Below, one piece after another: positions 62,471 through 64,000 of a stretch of DNA of 64,000 nt (position 1 is its first letter; every line of letters begins with the position of its first letter). Source of the stretch: Cervus elaphus. Taxonomy: Eukaryota; Chordata; Mammalia; Artiodactyla; Cervidae. Below the pieces are notes generated by a model that worked only from the letters and a program-made list of their open reading frames with translations, was not told where the DNA came from and made no database searches. The stretch is taken from NCBI RefSeq assembly GCF_910594005.1, contig NW_025316732.1, positions 248,001 to 312,000 on the forward strand. Direction: 5' to 3'. The position numbers and the translations under genes are program-made.

Positions 62471-64000
62471 TGCTCCTGGTCTTTCTTTTTTTTTTTTTTT
62501 TTTTACTCCTCGCATTTTTCACACCTTTTCATGCTCCTGGTCGTTCTTTCTTTCTTTTTTTTTTTTTTTTGCTCCTCGCATTTTTCACACCTTTTCATGC
62601 TCCTGGTCTTTTTTTTTTTTTTCTCCTCGCATTTTTCACACCTTTTCATGCTCCTGGTCTTTTTTTTTTTTTTTTTACTCCTCGCATTTTTCACACCTTT
62701 TCATGCTCCTGGTCTTTTTTTTTTTTTTTGCTCCTCGCATTTTTCACACCTTTTCATGCTCCTGGTCTTTTTTTTTTTTTTTTTTGCTCCTCGAATTTTT
62801 CACACCTTTTCATGCTCCTGGTCTTTTTTTTTTTTTTTTTTTGCCCTCGAATTTTTCACACCTTTTCATGCTCCTCGCATTTTTCACACCTCTTCATGCT
62901 CCTCGCATTTTTCACAACTTTTCATGCTTGTCGCATTTTTCACACCTTTTCATGCTCCTGGTCTTTCTTTCTTTCTTTTTTTTTTTCTTTTGCTCCTCGC
63001 ATTTTTCACACCTTTTCATGCTCCTGGTCTTTCTTTTTTTTTTTTTTTTTTTGCTCCTCGCATTTTTCACACCTTTTCATGCTCCTGGTCTTTCTTTTTT
63101 TTTTTTTTTTTTTTGCTCCTCGCATTTTTCACATCTTTTCATGCTCCTGGTCTTTTTTTTTTCTTTTGCTCCTCGCATTTTTCACACCTTTTCATGCTCC
63201 TGGTCTTTCTTTTTTTTTTTTTTTTTTTTGCTCCTCGCATTTTTCACACCTTTTCATGCTCCTGGTCTCTTTTCTTTTTTTTTTTTTTTTGCTCCTCGCA
63301 TTTTTCACACCTTTTCATGCTCCTGGTCTTTCTTTCTTTCTTTTTTTTTTTTTTTTTGCTCCTCGCATTTTTCACACCTTTTCATGCTCCTGGTCTTTTT
63401 TTTTTTTTTTGCTCCTCGCATTTTTCACACCTTTTCATGCTCCTGGTCTTTTTTTTTTTTTTGCTCCTCGCATTTTTCACACCTTTTCATGCTTCTGGTC
63501 TCTTTTTTTTTTTTTTGCTCCTCGCATTTTTCACACCTTTTCATGCTCCTGGTCTTTTTTTTTTTTTTTTTGCTCCTCGCATTTTTCACACCTTTTCATG
63601 CTTCTGGTCTTTCTTTTTTTTTTTTTGCTCCTCGCATTTTTCACACCTTTTCATGCTCCTGGTCTTTCTTTTTTTTTTTTTGCTCCTCGCATTTTTCAAA
63701 CCTTTTCATGCTCCTGGTCTCTTTTCTTTTTTTTTTTTTTTTTTGCTCCTCGCATTTTTCACACCTTTTCATGCTCCTGGTCTTTCTTTTTTTTTTTTTG
63801 CTCCTCGCATTTTTCACACCTTTTCATGCTCCTGGTCTTTCTTTCTTTTTTTTTTTTTTTGCTCCTCGCATTTTTCACACCTTTTCATGCTCCTGGTCTT
63901 TCTTTTTTTTTTTTTGCTCCTCGCATTTTTCAAACCTTTTCATGCTCCTGGTCTCTTTTCTTTTGTTTTTTTTTTTTTGCTCCTCGCATTTTTCACACCT
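62471..64000. repeat. Terminal HOR, copy X3 (cut by window end)
   Basis: Continues the series at an offset of about 4,691 from X2: GGTCGTTC near 62,540, P block 62,843, CTTCTGGTCTC near 63,492, and a G-interrupted tract at 63,965 matching 59,274. The window ends inside this copy, so its total length is unknown. Confidence 0.9.

Larger units (their letters stand above)
1..64000. repeat. Tandem satellite array, ~51-60-bp unit, fills whole window
   Basis: The window is one head-to-tail array with the same orientation throughout. Each unit has a 28-bp core (GCTCCTCGCA, T5, CACACC, T4, CAT), a 10-bp linker GCTCCTGGTC, and a pyrimidine tract. The unit at 51,841-51,895 is a good reference copy (55 bp; A4 C15 G5 T31). 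Core point variants recur many times: CAAACC, CACATC, CACACG, CGAA, CTTCTGG, TACTCC. Tract types include pure T, CTTTC plus T, (CTTT)3 plus T, CTCTTTTC plus T, and CTCTTTTCTTTTG plus T. No interrupting unique DNA, transposon or gene was seen, and neither array boundary lies in the window. The repeat structure is directly visible. A eukaryotic heterochromatic origin is inferred. The satellite family is not recognised. Confidence 0.98.

Noticed and set aside
576..62694. Many short - strand frames (60-98 codons) with Lys-rich sequence and repeated RCEKCEE, which resembles a CxxC zinc-ribbon half.
   Set aside because: They are the reverse complement of the same unit read in the only open - phase. 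They end when the tract length shifts the frame. The CxxC spacing simply repeats every unit and does not form a defined fold.
1..64000. CRISPR-like pattern: a 28-bp repeat separated by variable ~25-bp spacers.
   Set aside because: The spacers are all the same linker plus a T tract, not unique sequences. The array has over a thousand units, there are no cas genes or leader, and cores also occur without spacers.
1..64000. T runs as intrinsic transcription terminators or Pol III terminators.
   Set aside because: No GC-rich hairpin precedes the T runs and no transcription unit is visible. T runs are simply part of every repeat unit.
1..64000. T tracts with CTTT steps as poly(A) tails of SINE or LINE insertions in reverse orientation.
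   Set aside because: No retrotransposon body, target-site duplication or Pol III box motif was found next to any tract; the sequence between tracts is always the satellite core.
1..64000. Relation to mouse major or minor satellite, suggested by the reverse-strand GAAAAATG word and a 28-bp period.
   Set aside because: Only an 8-base word is shared. The rest of the unit does not resemble those satellites, and no CENP-B box pattern was seen. This is too weak for assignment.
1..64000. Telomeric repeats or an array boundary.
   Set aside because: No telomere-type hexamer or heptamer arrays and no unique flanking DNA were seen at either window end.

Overview
This 64-kb window contains only one thing: a single uninterrupted tandem satellite array that runs through both window edges. 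I found no protein gene, RNA gene, transposable element or unique sequence. The basic unit is about 51-60 bp. It consists of a conserved 28-bp core (head GCTCCTCGCA, a T5 run, CACACC, a T4 run, CAT), then the 10-bp linker GCTCCTGGTC, then a pyrimidine tract of roughly 12-30 nt that is almost all T with occasional C. At this spacing the window holds roughly 1,150-1,200 units (estimate). The + strand is strongly T-rich; the representative unit at 51,841-51,895 counts A4 C15 G5 T31. An array of this size and layering with no genes points to a eukaryotic nuclear chromosome, probably heterochromatin (pericentromeric, subtelomeric or sex-chromosome). I do not recognise the satellite family and cannot name the organism.

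The array is layered. (1) The 28-bp core also occurs in direct tandem without linker or T tract, in 37 compact tetramer blocks (called P here, starting GCCCTCGAA) and 13 related blocks (called R, starting GCTCCTCGAA and carrying CACATC). This suggests the 28-mer is the original unit and the ~54-bp unit is a 28-mer dimer whose second half became a T tract. (2) Units carry linked core and tract variants and are arranged in fixed orders, giving higher-order repeats (HORs). (3) The HORs are themselves duplicated in tandem as blocks of 0.45, 1.19, 1.33, 2.07/2.69, 3.98, 6.1, 7.26 and 5.48/4.69 kb.

Layout: 1-17,606 is an older-looking domain rich in CATGCTTCTGG units, with a 1.33-kb repeat (and a third copy 11.8 kb away), a triplicated 1.63-kb block and a 0.45-kb duplication. 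From 17,607 a second HOR family appears, built on an ordered module (R, P with CGCG, a CTGATC unit, P plus CACGCTCGTGG, a CTCGTA unit). It is found at 18.0, 24.1, 28.1, 35.9 and 43.2 kb, with a truncated copy at 50.9 kb. Segments 31,987-39,245 and 39,246-46,445 are a clear 7.26-kb tandem duplication. Segments 52,300-57,780, 57,781-62,470 and 62,471-64,000 are three successive copies of another HOR; the second has lost about 0.79 kb and the third is cut by the window end.

The enormous open frames on the + strand (up to 14,565 codons) are artefacts: the repeat contains no TAA, TAG or TGA in any + frame. I saw only ten point-mutation stops in 64 kb. No coding function is proposed. The biological interest lies in the evolution of the array (unequal exchange, conversion, breakpoints) and in possible DNA-structural properties.
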